Positions 35,533 through 44,349 of a stretch of 64,000 bases of DNA are shown here, piece after piece. How positions within the stretch are numbered: the stretch's first letter is position 1; the number at the start of each line of letters is the position of its first letter. The notes beneath the pieces were generated by a model. It was not told where the DNA came from. It did not search any database and worked only from the letters and a program-made list of their open reading frames with translations. The translations under genes and the position numbers were made by a program. The DNA is from Clostridiaceae bacterium AF10-41 (GTDB taxonomy: Bacteria; Bacillota; Clostridia; Clostridiales; Clostridiaceae), in the NCBI GenBank assembly GCA_027686065.1, contig JAQCTH010000001.1, forward strand, positions 85,236 to 149,235. Direction: 5' to 3'.

Positions 35533-37008
35533 ATGGAAAGAAGTAGCGGGATATTAATGCATATTTCATCACTACCTGGAAAGTATGGAATAGGAACATT
35601 TGGAATGGAAGCGTTTGCCTTCGTAGATTTTTTAAAAAAGAGTGGGCAAAAATATTGGCAAATACTCCCTTTAGGACAAACTAGTTATGGGGATTCACCA
35701 TATCAATGTTTTTCAGCATTTGCTGGTAATCCTTATTTTATAGATTTTGAATTGTTACAAAAGGATAATTTATTAGAAAAAGAGGATTATTCAACTTTAG
35801 ATTATGGAATAAATGAAAATTGTGTTGATTATGCTAAATTATTTATAAATAAAAATAAAGTTTTAAGAATTGCATATGAAAATTCTAAGAATAAATATGA
35901 TAAAGAAATAAATGAATTTATAGAAGAAAATAAGTTTTGGTTAGAAGACTATGCTTTATATATGGCGGTTAAGAATCACTTTAATTTAGTTAGCTGGCAA
36001 AATTGGGATGATAATATAAGACTTAGAAAAAAGGAAGCTATAGATTCTTATAAGGTATTGTTGAAAGATGAAATTCATTATTGGGTATTCATTCAATATA
36101 TATTCTTTAAACAATGGTATAGTTTAAAGAAATATACTAATGATAACGGAATTAAAATAATAGGTGATATTCCAATTTATGTAGCAGAAGATAGTGCAGA
36201 TATTTGGAGCAATCCACAATACTTTAATGTTGATGAAAATATGCTACCAATAACCGTGGCTGGATGTCCTCCAGATACCTTTTCAGCTACTGGACAGCTT
36301 TGGGGAAATCCTATATATAATTGGGATAACTTAGATAGGGATGGTTATAGTTGGTGGATTGATAGAGTTAGAGAAAGTTTTAAATTATATGATGTAGTAA
36401 GAATAGATCATTTTAGAGGCTTTGAGGCATATTGGGAAATACCATATGGAAATAAGACAGCTGAGTTTGGTCAATGGACTAAGGGACCTGGAATAAAATT
36501 ATTTGATGCTATAAAAAATAGTCTTGGACAGGTAGATATAATAGCAGAAGATTTAGGAATGATGACACAAGGTGTAATAGAGCTTAGAGATACTACGGGA
36601 TTCCCAGGAATGAAAATATTACAGTTTGGCTTTGGTGATGGAGATAGTAGAGATTTACCGCATAATTACCCAATTAATTGTGTAGCATATACTGGCACCC
36701 ATGATAATGATACTATTTGTGGATGGTATAATGTTACCGGAAGCAAAAATGAAATTGATAAAGCTAAAAAGTACTTGAATTTAACTTATGAAGAAGGAAT
36801 AGCAAAAGGGTTAATAAGAGGTGTCTGGGGAAGTCCAGCTTATTTAGCAGTAACTACAATGCAAGATTTCTTAGGATTAGGGCATAGTGCTAGAATGAAT
36901 ATGCCTTCAACATTAGGAGGAAATTGGATGTGGAGAGCATCTGAAAAAGATTTTAGCGAAAAGTTAGCAAAAGAAATTCATTCTTTAACTAAATTATATG
37001 GTAGATGA
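35533..37008 (+). CDS. malQ: 4-alpha-glucanotransferase (amylomaltase), GH77
   Basis: Cytosolic disproportionating enzyme of 491 residues that transfers alpha-1,4-glucan segments, converting short maltodextrins into longer chains plus glucose. GILMHISSLPGKYGIGTFG opens the protein. Catalytic residues are D292 in VRIDHFRGF (nucleophile), E339 in IIAEDLG (acid/base) and D391 in THDND (transition-state stabiliser). The insert PPDTFSATGQLWGNPIYNW is the family loop. It has its own spacer of about 190 bases after the regulator and may be separately transcribed. It acts on sugars imported by malEFG. Confidence 0.96.
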   Translation: MERSSGILMHISSLPGKYGIGTFGMEAFAFVDFLKKSGQKYWQILPLGQTSYGDSPYQCFSAFAGNPYFIDFELLQKDNLLEKEDYSTLDYGINENCVDYAKLFINKNKVLRIAYENSKNKYDKEINEFIEENKFWLEDYALYMAVKNHFNLVSWQNWDDNIRLRKKEAIDSYKVLLKDEIHYWVFIQYIFFKQWYSLKKYTNDNGIKIIGDIPIYVAEDSADIWSNPQYFNVDENMLPITVAGCPPDTFSATGQLWGNPIYNWDNLDRDGYSWWIDRVRESFKLYDVVRIDHFRGFEAYWEIPYGNKTAEFGQWTKGPGIKLFDAIKNSLGQVDIIAEDLGMMTQGVIELRDTTGFPGMKILQFGFGDGDSRDLPHNYPINCVAYTGTHDNDTICGWYNVTGSKNEIDKAKKYLNLTYEEGIAKGLIRGVWGSPAYLAVTTMQDFLGLGHSARMNMPSTLGGNWMWRASEKDFSEKLAKEIHSLTKLYGR

Positions 37009-37049
37009 TTTGATTTATACTAATCATTAATAAAATTCCTATAGATTAT

Positions 37050-37089
37050 AATAAAGCTCATGGAGAGAATATTTTCCATGAGCTTTATT
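37050..37089 (+). terminator. Terminator of malQ
   Basis: AATAAAGCTCATGGA (37050-37064) pairs perfectly with TCCATGAGCTTTATT (37075-37089). The T tract is short. Confidence 0.75.
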
Positions 37090-37112
37090 CATAATAATAA
37101 TATACGGTCTTT

Positions 37113-37175
37113 ACAGTTCATAGTTCACAGTGAATTATTAACAGTATTCCCTCCTATACAACTGTGTACTGAATA
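37113..37175. repeat. Degenerate intergenic repeat, 'ttcacagt' family, copy 1
   Basis: Contains CAGTTCATAGTTCACAGTGAATT and TGTGTACTGAATAA pieces that recur, partly inverted, in the 42870-43310 spacer. No coding potential. Confidence 0.4.
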
Positions 37176-37198
37176 AGTTTTATTAAGGGTGGTTTGAA

Positions 37199-37495
37199 AT
37201 GAAAGTATTAATAATGAGTGTAAATTTAAGAGCAAGCTGGGTACATTCTTTAAAAGAAAAAAGAATGGTAGTTAGAAGTATAACTCAAAAATTAAAAAAT
37301 AAATTTAATATATCAGTAAATGAAATAGATAACCAAGATTTACATCAAAGTATAGTTATTGGTATATCAGGAATATGTGCTGGTAGTTCACAAGCAGATT
37401 CTACTGTAGAAAACATAATTAATTTTATAGAATTAAATACAGATGCAGAGCTTATTAATGTGGAAAAAGATATTATAGTATTTAAATTTTTATAA
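37199..37495 (+). CDS. DUF503 (YlxP-like) protein
   Basis: Protein of 98 residues matching DUF503: MSVNLRASWVHSLKEKRMVVRSI near the start and VVIGIS-type beta strand with a ferredoxin-like alpha/beta pattern. Family members are often next to infB/rbfA and are of uncertain function in ribosome-associated processes. Here the gene is alone, between malQ and the SAM riboswitch. GGGTGGTTTGAA precedes ATG. Confidence 0.8.
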   Translation: MKVLIMSVNLRASWVHSLKEKRMVVRSITQKLKNKFNISVNEIDNQDLHQSIVIGISGICAGSSQADSTVENIINFIELNTDAELINVEKDIIVFKFL

Positions 37496-37524
37496 ATATA
37501 GATAAATAAGTTTTTAAATATATA

Positions 37525-37553
37525 TTGACAAATTGAAATTATATATGTATAGT
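37525..37553 (+). promoter_or_regulatory. Promoter of the SAM-riboswitch metNIQ transcript
   Basis: TTGACA (37525-37530), 17 bases, TATAGT (37548-37553): near-consensus vegetative promoter 35 bases before the riboswitch. Confidence 0.8.
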
Positions 37554-37587
37554 AATATCAATAGAAAAATTTAATACTTTATTACGT

Positions 37588-37789
37588 TTCTTATCAAGAG
37601 TGGTGGAGGGACTGGCCCTGTGAAACCCAGCAACCTATAATAGGATTATGATAAGTCTAATTTATGTTAGATAAATTATAGTTTATTAATTTTGGTGCTA
37701 AATCCTGCAGCTTTTAGCTGATAGATGAGAGAATAAATTAATATGTGATATTATACGCACTAGAGATTTATTCTCCAGTGCGTTTTTTT
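37588..37789 (+). promoter_or_regulatory. SAM-I (S-box) riboswitch with terminator switch, controlling metNIQ
   Basis: Conserved S-box core: CTTATCAAGAG, GGTGGAGGGACTGGCCC, TGAAACCCAGCAACC, GGTGCTAAATCCTGCAG and GATAGATGAGAG (aptamer about 37588-37733). The P1 3' strand and following bases GAGAATAAAT (37729-37738) can instead pair perfectly with ATTTATTCTC (37766-37775). That blocks the terminator ACGCACTAGAG/CTCCAGTGCGT (37755-37783) plus TTTTTTT. High SAM frees the terminator and shuts off the methionine transporter genes. The 168 bases after it hold no gene. Confidence 0.95.
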
Positions 37790-37957
37790 CGTTGAGAAAT
37801 TATAAAAAGATTATCTCGTGAATAGCTTTTTATAGCTTTTTTCCTTCAGTTTTCAAATTAACATATGTAAGTTTGCATTGATTTGGAGTGAAGTGACGGA
37901 ATAGTAAATTTACATATATCTACTTTTTCTTAATTTTCTTTAGGGGGGAATATAATC

Positions 37958-38923
37958 ATGATTGAAATAAATAATTTAAGCAAAAGCTTTGGTGATACAC
38001 AAGTTATAAAAAATGTGTCTATTAGAATACAAAAGGGAGAAATATATGGGATTATAGGGCATAGTGGTGCTGGTAAATCAACATTGTTAAGATGTATAAA
38101 TGGACTAGAAGCCTATGAAGATGGTTCACTTACAGTAATGGGTCGTGAAGTTAAATCTTTAAAGGGTTTAGAACTAAGAGAATTTAGGAAAAACTTAGGT
38201 ATGATATTCCAAAGCTTTAATTTATTAAATAGAAAAACAGTCTTTCAAAATATAGCCTTACCCTTAGAAGTTTGGGGATATGAAAAAGAAAGAGTGAAAA
38301 GTAGAGTAAATGAACTTTTAAATTTAGTAGGACTTTCTGAAAAAGCCAATGTGAAACCATCTAGTTTGAGTGGTGGACAAAAGCAAAGAGTAGCAATAGC
38401 AAGGGCTTTAGCATTAGAACCTAAAATTTTACTTTGTGATGAAGCTACTTCAGCATTAGATCCTAAAATAACAAAAGATATATTAGCACTTTTATCAAAA
38501 ATAAATAAAGAACTAGGAATCACAATAGTTATTGTTACTCACCAAATGGAAGTTGTTAAAGAAGTATGTGAAAAAGTGGCGCTAATAGAGGGAGGAATTT
38601 TAAAAGCTCAAGGTAAATCAGAAGAGTTATTCTTAAATCCAGGAGTTTCCCTTAAGAAATTTTTAGGTGAACAAGATGATGAATTACTACCTACAACAGG
38701 AGTAAATATAAAATTGTTTTTTCCAAGCACATCATCAGAAAATGCTCTTATAACAAAGATGGCTAGAGAAATTAATGTAGACTTCTCAATAGTTTGGGGA
38801 AAATTAGAAAAATTTAGAGAAGATGTTCTTGGAAGTTTAGTAATAAATATAGAACAAGAGGATAAAGAAAAGGTAATTAAATATCTACAAGATAAAAATA
38901 TAATATTGGAGGTGATTAATTAA
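37958..38923 (+). CDS. metN: D/L-methionine ABC transporter ATP-binding protein
   Basis: ATPase of 321 residues. Walker A is GHSGAGKST (34-42), the signature LSGGQKQRVAIARAL, and Walker B ILLCDEATSALDP. A C-terminal NIL domain (about 240-321) is the ACT-like methionine-sensing part that inhibits transport in MetN proteins. GGGGGGAATATA precedes the ATG. Its stop overlaps the metI start. Controlled by the SAM riboswitch upstream. Confidence 0.96.
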   Translation: MIEINNLSKSFGDTQVIKNVSIRIQKGEIYGIIGHSGAGKSTLLRCINGLEAYEDGSLTVMGREVKSLKGLELREFRKNLGMIFQSFNLLNRKTVFQNIALPLEVWGYEKERVKSRVNELLNLVGLSEKANVKPSSLSGGQKQRVAIARALALEPKILLCDEATSALDPKITKDILALLSKINKELGITIVIVTHQMEVVKEVCEKVALIEGGILKAQGKSEELFLNPGVSLKKFLGEQDDELLPTTGVNIKLFFPSTSSENALITKMAREINVDFSIVWGKLEKFREDVLGSLVINIEQEDKEKVIKYLQDKNIILEVIN

Positions 38924-39558
38924 TGTTAGAAATATTATTACCAGCATTTAATAAAACAATTATAATGGTATTTTTTTCAACACTATTTTCAGTAATTTTA
39001 GGTTTTATACCAGCTATAGCATTAATAGTTACAGCTCCTAATGGATTAAAACCAAATAAGGTAATATATAATGTGTTGGATAGTATAATAAATATTTTAA
39101 GAAGTTTTCCTTTTCTAATACTAATGGTAGCAATAGTACCATTTACAAAATTAGTAGTTGGAAAATCAATTGGGACCGAAGCAGCAATAGTACCATTAAC
39201 AGTAGCTGCAGCACCTTTTGTAGCAAGAATTATAGAATCAGCTTTAAAGGAAGTAGATCCAGGAGTAGTAGAAGCAGCAAAATCCTTCGGAGCTTCTAAT
39301 ACACAAATAATATTTAAAGTAATGTTAAAAGAAGCCATTCCTTCTATAATATCTGGATTAACATTAACAATAATAAGCATAATAGGGTATTCAGCAATGG
39401 CTGGAACAGTAGGTGGAGGAGGTCTTGGAGATGTAGCAATAAGGTACGGATACCAAAGATACCAGACAGATGTAATGATTGTAACAGTAATAATATTAGT
39501 AATAATAGTACAAGCGTTACAAACACTAGGAAATTACTTGTATAAGAAACTATCATAA
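38923..39558 (+). CDS. metI: D/L-methionine ABC transporter permease
   Basis: Membrane permease of 211 residues with five hydrophobic segments. The ATPase-docking loop is EVDPGVVEAAKSFGASNTQIIFKVMLKEA, in which EAA is conserved, and GYSAMAGTVGGGGLGDVAIRYGY is the family signature. Translationally coupled to metN by TAATG. Confidence 0.96.
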   Translation: MLEILLPAFNKTIIMVFFSTLFSVILGFIPAIALIVTAPNGLKPNKVIYNVLDSIINILRSFPFLILMVAIVPFTKLVVGKSIGTEAAIVPLTVAAAPFVARIIESALKEVDPGVVEAAKSFGASNTQIIFKVMLKEAIPSIISGLTLTIISIIGYSAMAGTVGGGGLGDVAIRYGYQRYQTDVMIVTVIILVIIVQALQTLGNYLYKKLS

Positions 39559-39662
39559 TTTTTTCAATTAACGATTTATAATTTCTAATTATAAATTAAA
39601 ATGATATTTATTAAATTTAAATATAGAATAATAAACTAATTAAATAGAAAAATATAAATAAA

Positions 39663-39722
39663 GAAACTCTGCAAGAGTTTCACAGACAATTATCAATTAT
39701 CCATTAATAATGATCAATTATA
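39663..39722. repeat. Hairpin and 'caattatcaatta' repeat between metI and metQ
   Basis: GAAACTCT/AGAGTTTC (39663-39681) forms a tight hairpin with a three-base loop. It is followed by AATTATCAATTATCCATTA and ATGATCAATTATAA, a degenerate repeat also seen near 43177 and 61099. It separates metI from metQ and may raise metQ expression, but no clear new promoter is present. Confidence 0.4.
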
Positions 39723-39738
39723 ACAAGGGGGTTTTTAT

Positions 39739-40575
39739 ATGAAAAGAAAATCAATTTTATCAATTTTATTAACAGGGGCTTTAGCAATAAGTTTAGTAGG
39801 ATGCGGAGGAGCAAAGACAGATAATAGTACAGGTTCAGCATCAAAAGACAAAACAATAACAATAGGGGTTACACCAGTCCCACATAAGGATATAGTAGAG
39901 GTTATAAAACCAGAACTTGAAGAAAAAGGATATACAGTTAATATAGTTGAATTCACTGACTATGTAACACCAAATACATCTTTAGAAGAAGGGGAGTTAG
40001 ATGCAAACTACTTTCAAACTATAGCTTATTTAGATGAAACTAATGAAGGAAAGGGATTACACTTAACTTATACAAAGGGAGTGCACTTAGAGCCTTTAGC
40101 AGTTTATTCAAGAAAAATTAAGGCTTTAAAAGAGATACAGGATGGAGCAATAGTTGCTGTACCAAATGATCCATCTAACGAAGCAAGAGCTTTAAGAGTT
40201 TTAGAAAACTCAGGATTAATAAAGTTAAAAGATGGTGAACTAGTTACTCCAAAGGATATAACAGAAAATCCAAAGAACTTAAAATTTGAAGAATTAGAAG
40301 CAGCACAACTTCCAAGAGTTTTAGATGAAGTGGCATTAGCAGTTATAAATGGTAACTATGCACTAGAAGCAGGTTTAAGTCCATCAAAAGATGCAGTATT
40401 TGTAGAAGATGCTAATTCAGAAGCATCAAAGAAGTATCACAATGTAATAGCAATCAAAAAAGGAAATGAAAATATTCAAAAAATTAAAGACTTAACTGAA
40501 GCATTAACATCAGATACAGTTAAAAAGTATATTGAAGAAAAATATTCAGATGGATCAGTACTTCCAGTCTTCTAA
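39739..40575 (+). CDS. metQ: Methionine-binding lipoprotein
   Basis: NlpA/MetQ-family binding protein of 278 residues with lipobox LVGC (Cys 22). ITIGVTPVPHKDIVEVIKPE, DYVTPNTSLEEGELDANYFQ and the C-terminal IEEKYSDGSVLPVF are family signatures. CAAGGGGGTTTTTAT precedes ATG. Last gene of the S-box unit; the 180-base spacer after metI carries a hairpin and repeats. A strong terminator follows. Confidence 0.95.
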   Translation: MKRKSILSILLTGALAISLVGCGGAKTDNSTGSASKDKTITIGVTPVPHKDIVEVIKPELEEKGYTVNIVEFTDYVTPNTSLEEGELDANYFQTIAYLDETNEGKGLHLTYTKGVHLEPLAVYSRKIKALKEIQDGAIVAVPNDPSNEARALRVLENSGLIKLKDGELVTPKDITENPKNLKFEELEAAQLPRVLDEVALAVINGNYALEAGLSPSKDAVFVEDANSEASKKYHNVIAIKKGNENIQKIKDLTEALTSDTVKKYIEEKYSDGSVLPVF

Positions 40576-40600
40576 GAATTTTTGATATATTAACTTCAAT

Positions 40601-40669
40601 AAAGAGTAGATAATTAATGGCTGAAATAAATATAATTCAGTTAGTTTATTATCTACTCTTTGATTTTTT
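40601..40669 (+). terminator. Terminator of metNIQ
   Basis: AAAGAGTAGATAAT (40601-40614) pairs perfectly with ATTATCTACTCTTT (40648-40661), with a second small stem in the loop, then TTTTTT. Confidence 0.85.
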
Positions 40670-40749
40670 GATGTGAATTACATTTTGATATTTATGATAT
40701 AATAAATATTAAAATGTATTACTAAAGTAAAGTGAAAAAGGAGAACTAA

Positions 40750-41661
40750 ATGAAAAAATTAAGTATCCTAATAATCATAGTGTTTATATTATTTGGTAAG
40801 AGTTGTAGCTATGAGGATATTAATAAAAACACAAAAGAGACTACTATAAAAATAGAAAATAATGAAGTAGCATATGGTATAGATAAAAAAGTTAGTGAAA
40901 TAGCAGGAATGTATAAAGATAATATATCTATATACTATAAGAACTTAAAGACTGAAGAAGAATATTTATTAAATCCAGATAGGTATTATATAGCAGCAAG
41001 TACAACAAAAGTTCCATTATGTATGATGATTTTAGATCAAGTATTTGAAGGAACATTAAATTTGGAAGATGAAATTTATTATGAAGAAGAAGATGAAGAG
41101 GATGGAAGTGGGATTCTATATTATTTAGAAGACATTACAAAGATTACATTAGGAGAAGCTGTAAGATTATCAATAATTGAATCTGATAATATTGCCAAAA
41201 ACATGCTTCGTAGAATTAGTGAAATATCAATAACAGATTATTTAAGAGATATTACAGAAGATGAATCTATACCTTATGAAAATTATATTACAGCAAGACA
41301 ATTATATATGGTACTAGATAGATTATATGAAAACCCAAATAACAATCCATATTATGATTTGCTTATAGATTATATGACAAAAACAGTTTTTCATGATAGA
41401 TTAGACAAATATATACCTCAGGATATAGTGGCTCATAAAATAGGAGATTACTATAGATATTATCATGATTGTGGAATAATATATGGAAAAGATAATTACA
41501 TAATAGTTATACTAACTAAAGATATAGGGAAATTAAGTGATGAAGCATATAATGACGGTACAGAGGATCAAAGATACTTATTAGACTGGGGGAGTCAAGC
41601 GTATGAAATTATAGGTAATATTTCTAAGGAAATATATTTAAATGTTGAAAGAAATTATTAA
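40750..41661 (+). CDS. Exported class A beta-lactamase-like serine hydrolase
   Basis: Protein of 303 residues with an N-terminal hydrophobic export segment (about 4-16) followed by a Cys at 19; the lipobox (GKSC) is poor, so it may be an anchor rather than a lipoprotein. Penicillin-recognising motifs are all present: S84-TTK87, S145-DN and K230-IG. No Glu-166-type motif typical of true class A beta-lactamases is evident, and an acidic insert (EEEDEEDGS) lies near 113. It may be a cell-wall-related serine hydrolase rather than a resistance enzyme. The AlaX gene starts 12 bases downstream. Confidence 0.75.
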   Translation: MKKLSILIIIVFILFGKSCSYEDINKNTKETTIKIENNEVAYGIDKKVSEIAGMYKDNISIYYKNLKTEEEYLLNPDRYYIAASTTKVPLCMMILDQVFEGTLNLEDEIYYEEEDEEDGSGILYYLEDITKITLGEAVRLSIIESDNIAKNMLRRISEISITDYLRDITEDESIPYENYITARQLYMVLDRLYENPNNNPYYDLLIDYMTKTVFHDRLDKYIPQDIVAHKIGDYYRYYHDCGIIYGKDNYIIVILTKDIGKLSDEAYNDGTEDQRYLLDWGSQAYEIIGNISKEIYLNVERNY

Positions 41662-41672
41662 GGGTGAGGAAT

Positions 41673-42869
41673 ATGGAAAAATTATATTATATCAATCAAT
41701 ATCAAACTGAATTTGAGGCAAATATCATAGAAGCAAAGGAATTAAATAATAAATATCATGTAGCACTAGATAAAACCGCTTTTTTCTCAGGGGGTGGAGG
41801 ACAGTGGTGTGATTTAGGAAAAATAAATGGAAAAGATGTATTAGAGGTATATGAAGAAAATGAAATTGTATATCATGTTATTTCAGAATATATAGATAAA
41901 GGTAGCTTAATTAAAGGAGAGATAAACTGGGATAGAAGAGAAGATGGTATGCATCAACATTTAGCTCAACATGTACTTTCAGGGTGTTTTTTTAAGCTAT
42001 TTTCTGCAAATACAATAAGTGTACATTTAGGAAAAGAAATAAGCACAGTAGATATTATTGGACATTTAGATGAAGCTAAAATAAAAGAAGCAGAAAAAAT
42101 GGCTAATGATATAGTAAGACAAAATATTATGATAGAGTTCATTATTCCAAGTTACGATGAGTTGAAAAATTTAAATTTAAGAAGAGATTTACCAAATACT
42201 GATAAAGAAATAAGAGTAGTTAAGATAGGAGATCTAGATATTAATGCATGCTGTGGAGTTCATCCAAAAAGCACATTGGATTTAAAACTAATTAAGATTA
42301 AAAAATATGAGAAAAATAAAAATAATACTAGAGTAGAATTCTTAGCAGGTAAACGAGCGATAGAGGATTCTTTAAAAAATGATAAGATAATAAAAGACAT
42401 TTGTAATTATTTAAGTAGTAATGAAGAAGAAGCATTAAATAGTATAAAAAACTTAAAAGAAAATTTAGAAGTTTTATTAGATGAGAAAAAGAAAAATGAT
42501 GAAGAACTTATGAAATATGAAATTGAACATTTAATTTCTACTTCTTATAAAGAAAAAGAAATTTTAATTATAAAAAAGATATTTGAAGAAAAGAGCATAA
42601 ATTATGTTAGAAGATTGTCAGGTAAATTAGCAGATGAAAATAATATTATATGTCTATTTGCAATAAAGAATAAAGAAAAAGCCAATATAATTTTTACATC
42701 CTCTAATAATATTAGCTTAGTTAATATGGGAGAGCTTTTAAAAGAAAATATAAAATACATAAATGGAAAGGGAGGAGGAAATAAAACATTAGCTCAAGGA
42801 GCTGGGGAAAGTGAGAATTTAGAAAACTTCTTGAATGATGTTTATGAAAAGTGCAGTGCACTTTTTTAG
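41673..42869 (+). CDS. AlaX-type alanyl-tRNA editing protein (long form)
   Basis: Trans-editing enzyme of 398 residues that would hydrolyse Ser- or Gly-tRNA(Ala). The N-terminal part resembles the AlaRS editing core, with FFSGGGGQWCDLG, the Zn-binding H96-LAQ-H100 and CCGVH near 195. The C-terminal DHHA1-like domain has INGKGGGNKTLAQGAG. ATG 41673 is chosen with AGGGTG six bases upstream; an in-frame GTG at 41664 overlaps that site. The ATP-binding and aminoacylation part of AlaRS is absent, as expected. Co-transcribed with the preceding hydrolase gene. Confidence 0.88.
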   Translation: MEKLYYINQYQTEFEANIIEAKELNNKYHVALDKTAFFSGGGGQWCDLGKINGKDVLEVYEENEIVYHVISEYIDKGSLIKGEINWDRREDGMHQHLAQHVLSGCFFKLFSANTISVHLGKEISTVDIIGHLDEAKIKEAEKMANDIVRQNIMIEFIIPSYDELKNLNLRRDLPNTDKEIRVVKIGDLDINACCGVHPKSTLDLKLIKIKKYEKNKNNTRVEFLAGKRAIEDSLKNDKIIKDICNYLSSNEEEALNSIKNLKENLEVLLDEKKKNDEELMKYEIEHLISTSYKEKEILIIKKIFEEKSINYVRRLSGKLADENNIICLFAIKNKEKANIIFTSSNNISLVNMGELLKENIKYINGKGGGNKTLAQGAGESENLENFLNDVYEKCSALF

Positions 42870-43310
42870 TTCACAGTTGTTTTTTAGTGCACAGTGCACA
42901 GTTGATTTCAGGTTGTAGGTAACAGGTAGCAAGTAATTTAATTGTACAGAGCAAAATTAGTAATGAAAGAATGAAAAATTATGGAGAAATAAATTATTAT
43001 AATTCAAATAATCCGAGTATAGGCTATAATCAATGGCCTAAATTCAAGCATACTTAAAGATGTATGAGTAAGTCGCAAATTTCTTTTATTCTTCATTAAC
43101 AATCATATAATGAGATGTAAAAAATTATTGTGAAAATCCCTGTAATTTTAGATTTTGTACCTTTGAAGTAGATGTTTCTTAATTGTCAATTATCAACTAG
43201 ATAAAACTTTTACCCTTTTACTGATACCTGTCAATTTATTCTAAAAGTTGTGAACTGTGAATTGTAAACTGAATAAAATTGCTTCGCAATTTGTAACCAA
43301 GTTCAAGCCT
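42870..43310. repeat. Repeat-rich spacer, 'ttcacagt/gcacagt' family, copies 2 and 3
   Basis: 516 bases separate the AlaX gene from the amidase gene. The start (42869-42945) holds TTCACAGTT, the palindrome GTGCACAGTGCAC and GGTAACAGGTAGC. The end (43177-43310) holds AATTGTCAATTATCAA, GTGAACTGTGAATTGTAAAC and a hairpin AAATTGCTTCGCAATTT. The middle contains an open frame of 28 codons (42971-43057, MKNYGEINYYNS...) with no good ribosome site; it may be chance or a gene remnant. No promoter is clear. Confidence 0.45.
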
Positions 43311-43385
43311 CTTAAGTATACTAAATTATGAGTTAATACAATATTTATATGATTAGTCGTTATATAAATAATAGGGGGGACGGAA

Positions 43386-44090
43386 GTGGCAAAGTGGGTA
43401 TTAGATGCAGCACATGGTGGCAATGATCCTGGATCAATGGGAAGGAATGGTAGAAAAGAAGCAGATATCGTCTTAGAAGCAGTATATGAAGCAAAAAGGT
43501 TGTTAGAAAGAAATGGAGAAATAGTATTACTGACTAGAGCATCAGATACAAGTTTAGATGTAAAAGACAGAATAAATATAGCAAATAATTGGAATGCAGA
43601 TTACTTTGTTAGTTTCCATATGAATTCCTTTGTGGATGATTCAATAAAAGGAAGCGAAATAGTAATTTTTGAAAAAGGTACTAGAGCAGAAGATCTAGCA
43701 AAATTTATAAGAGACGAGTTACTTGCAAATCTGAAGTCTAATGACAGGGGAATAAAAGAAGCAAGTTATACTGTTTTAAGAGAAACAAAAATGCCAGCAG
43801 TTATCGTAGAGGCAGAATTTATATCTAACGAAGACATAGAAAAAAACTTTAGTAGTATTAAGTATGGGTACATGGTGGCTAAAGCTTGTTTAGCTATGGT
43901 TGATAAGGTTTTAATTGATATTCCTGTAAAGAAACCTAAAACTCCAACAAGAGAAGGATGGAGAATTTGTTTAGGGTATTATAGAGATTATGAAGAAGCA
44001 GAGGAAGAGTTAATAAAGTTAAATAAAAATGGTCTTAAGGGAGCTTATGTAGTTCCTTATCCTGAAGAGAATGAAAGATTTAAAAATTAA
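43386..44090 (+). CDS. N-acetylmuramoyl-L-alanine amidase (Amidase_3) with SPOR-like C-terminus, no signal peptide
   Basis: Zinc amidase of 234 residues that cleaves the MurNAc-Ala bond of peptidoglycan. Zinc ligands are H10 in DAAHGG, E25 in RKEAD and H78 in SFHMNS; E142 in VIVEAEFISN is the catalytic Glu. The last ~45 residues (RICLGYYRDYEEAEEEL...GAYVVPY) look like a SPOR repeat that binds denuded glycan. The GTG start follows GGGGGGACGGAA. No export signal is seen, as in CwlC-type mother-cell lysis enzymes and phage endolysins; no phage genes are nearby, so a sporulation role is likelier. Confidence 0.9.
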   Translation: MAKWVLDAAHGGNDPGSMGRNGRKEADIVLEAVYEAKRLLERNGEIVLLTRASDTSLDVKDRINIANNWNADYFVSFHMNSFVDDSIKGSEIVIFEKGTRAEDLAKFIRDELLANLKSNDRGIKEASYTVLRETKMPAVIVEAEFISNEDIEKNFSSIKYGYMVAKACLAMVDKVLIDIPVKKPKTPTREGWRICLGYYRDYEEAEEELIKLNKNGLKGAYVVPYPEENERFKN

Positions 44091-44101
44091 TATAAGATCA
44101 G

Positions 44102-44134
44102 AAAATAGAAGGGAAAATATCCCTTCTATTTTTT
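44102..44134 (+). terminator. Rho-independent terminator of the amidase gene
   Basis: AAAATAGAAGGG/CCCTTCTATTTT hairpin (44102-44132) with a seven-base loop and T run. Confidence 0.88.
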
Positions 44135-44276
44135 GTTATACAATTAATGTATCCAATATAATAAGTGGTGTAAATGGATTTAATCCAATAAAGGGAATAT
44201 CTTTATTAAAGTCATTGTTTAGAAAAAAATATTTTAAAAAACTTTTTAAATAAAGGGAAACATTTCATGAATTTAG

Positions 44277-44285
44277 TGGTATAAT
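44277..44285 (+). promoter_or_regulatory. Extended -10 promoter of the HTH gene
   Basis: TGGTATAAT with no clear -35, 65 bases before the start. Confidence 0.5.
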
Positions 44286-44349
44286 ATAATTAAGTAGTAA
44301 AAAATAATTTAGTAATAAAACTAATTATAAATGTTAGGAGGGTGTAAGA

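Noticed and set aside
40750..41661. True class A beta-lactamase (resistance gene)
   Set aside because: The SxxK, SDN and KxG motifs are present but no Glu-166-type ExxLN motif is evident, so resistance should not be inferred.
44071..44253. 60-codon frame overlapping the end of the amidase gene
   Set aside because: It runs through the amidase gene's terminator hairpin and has no ribosome site.
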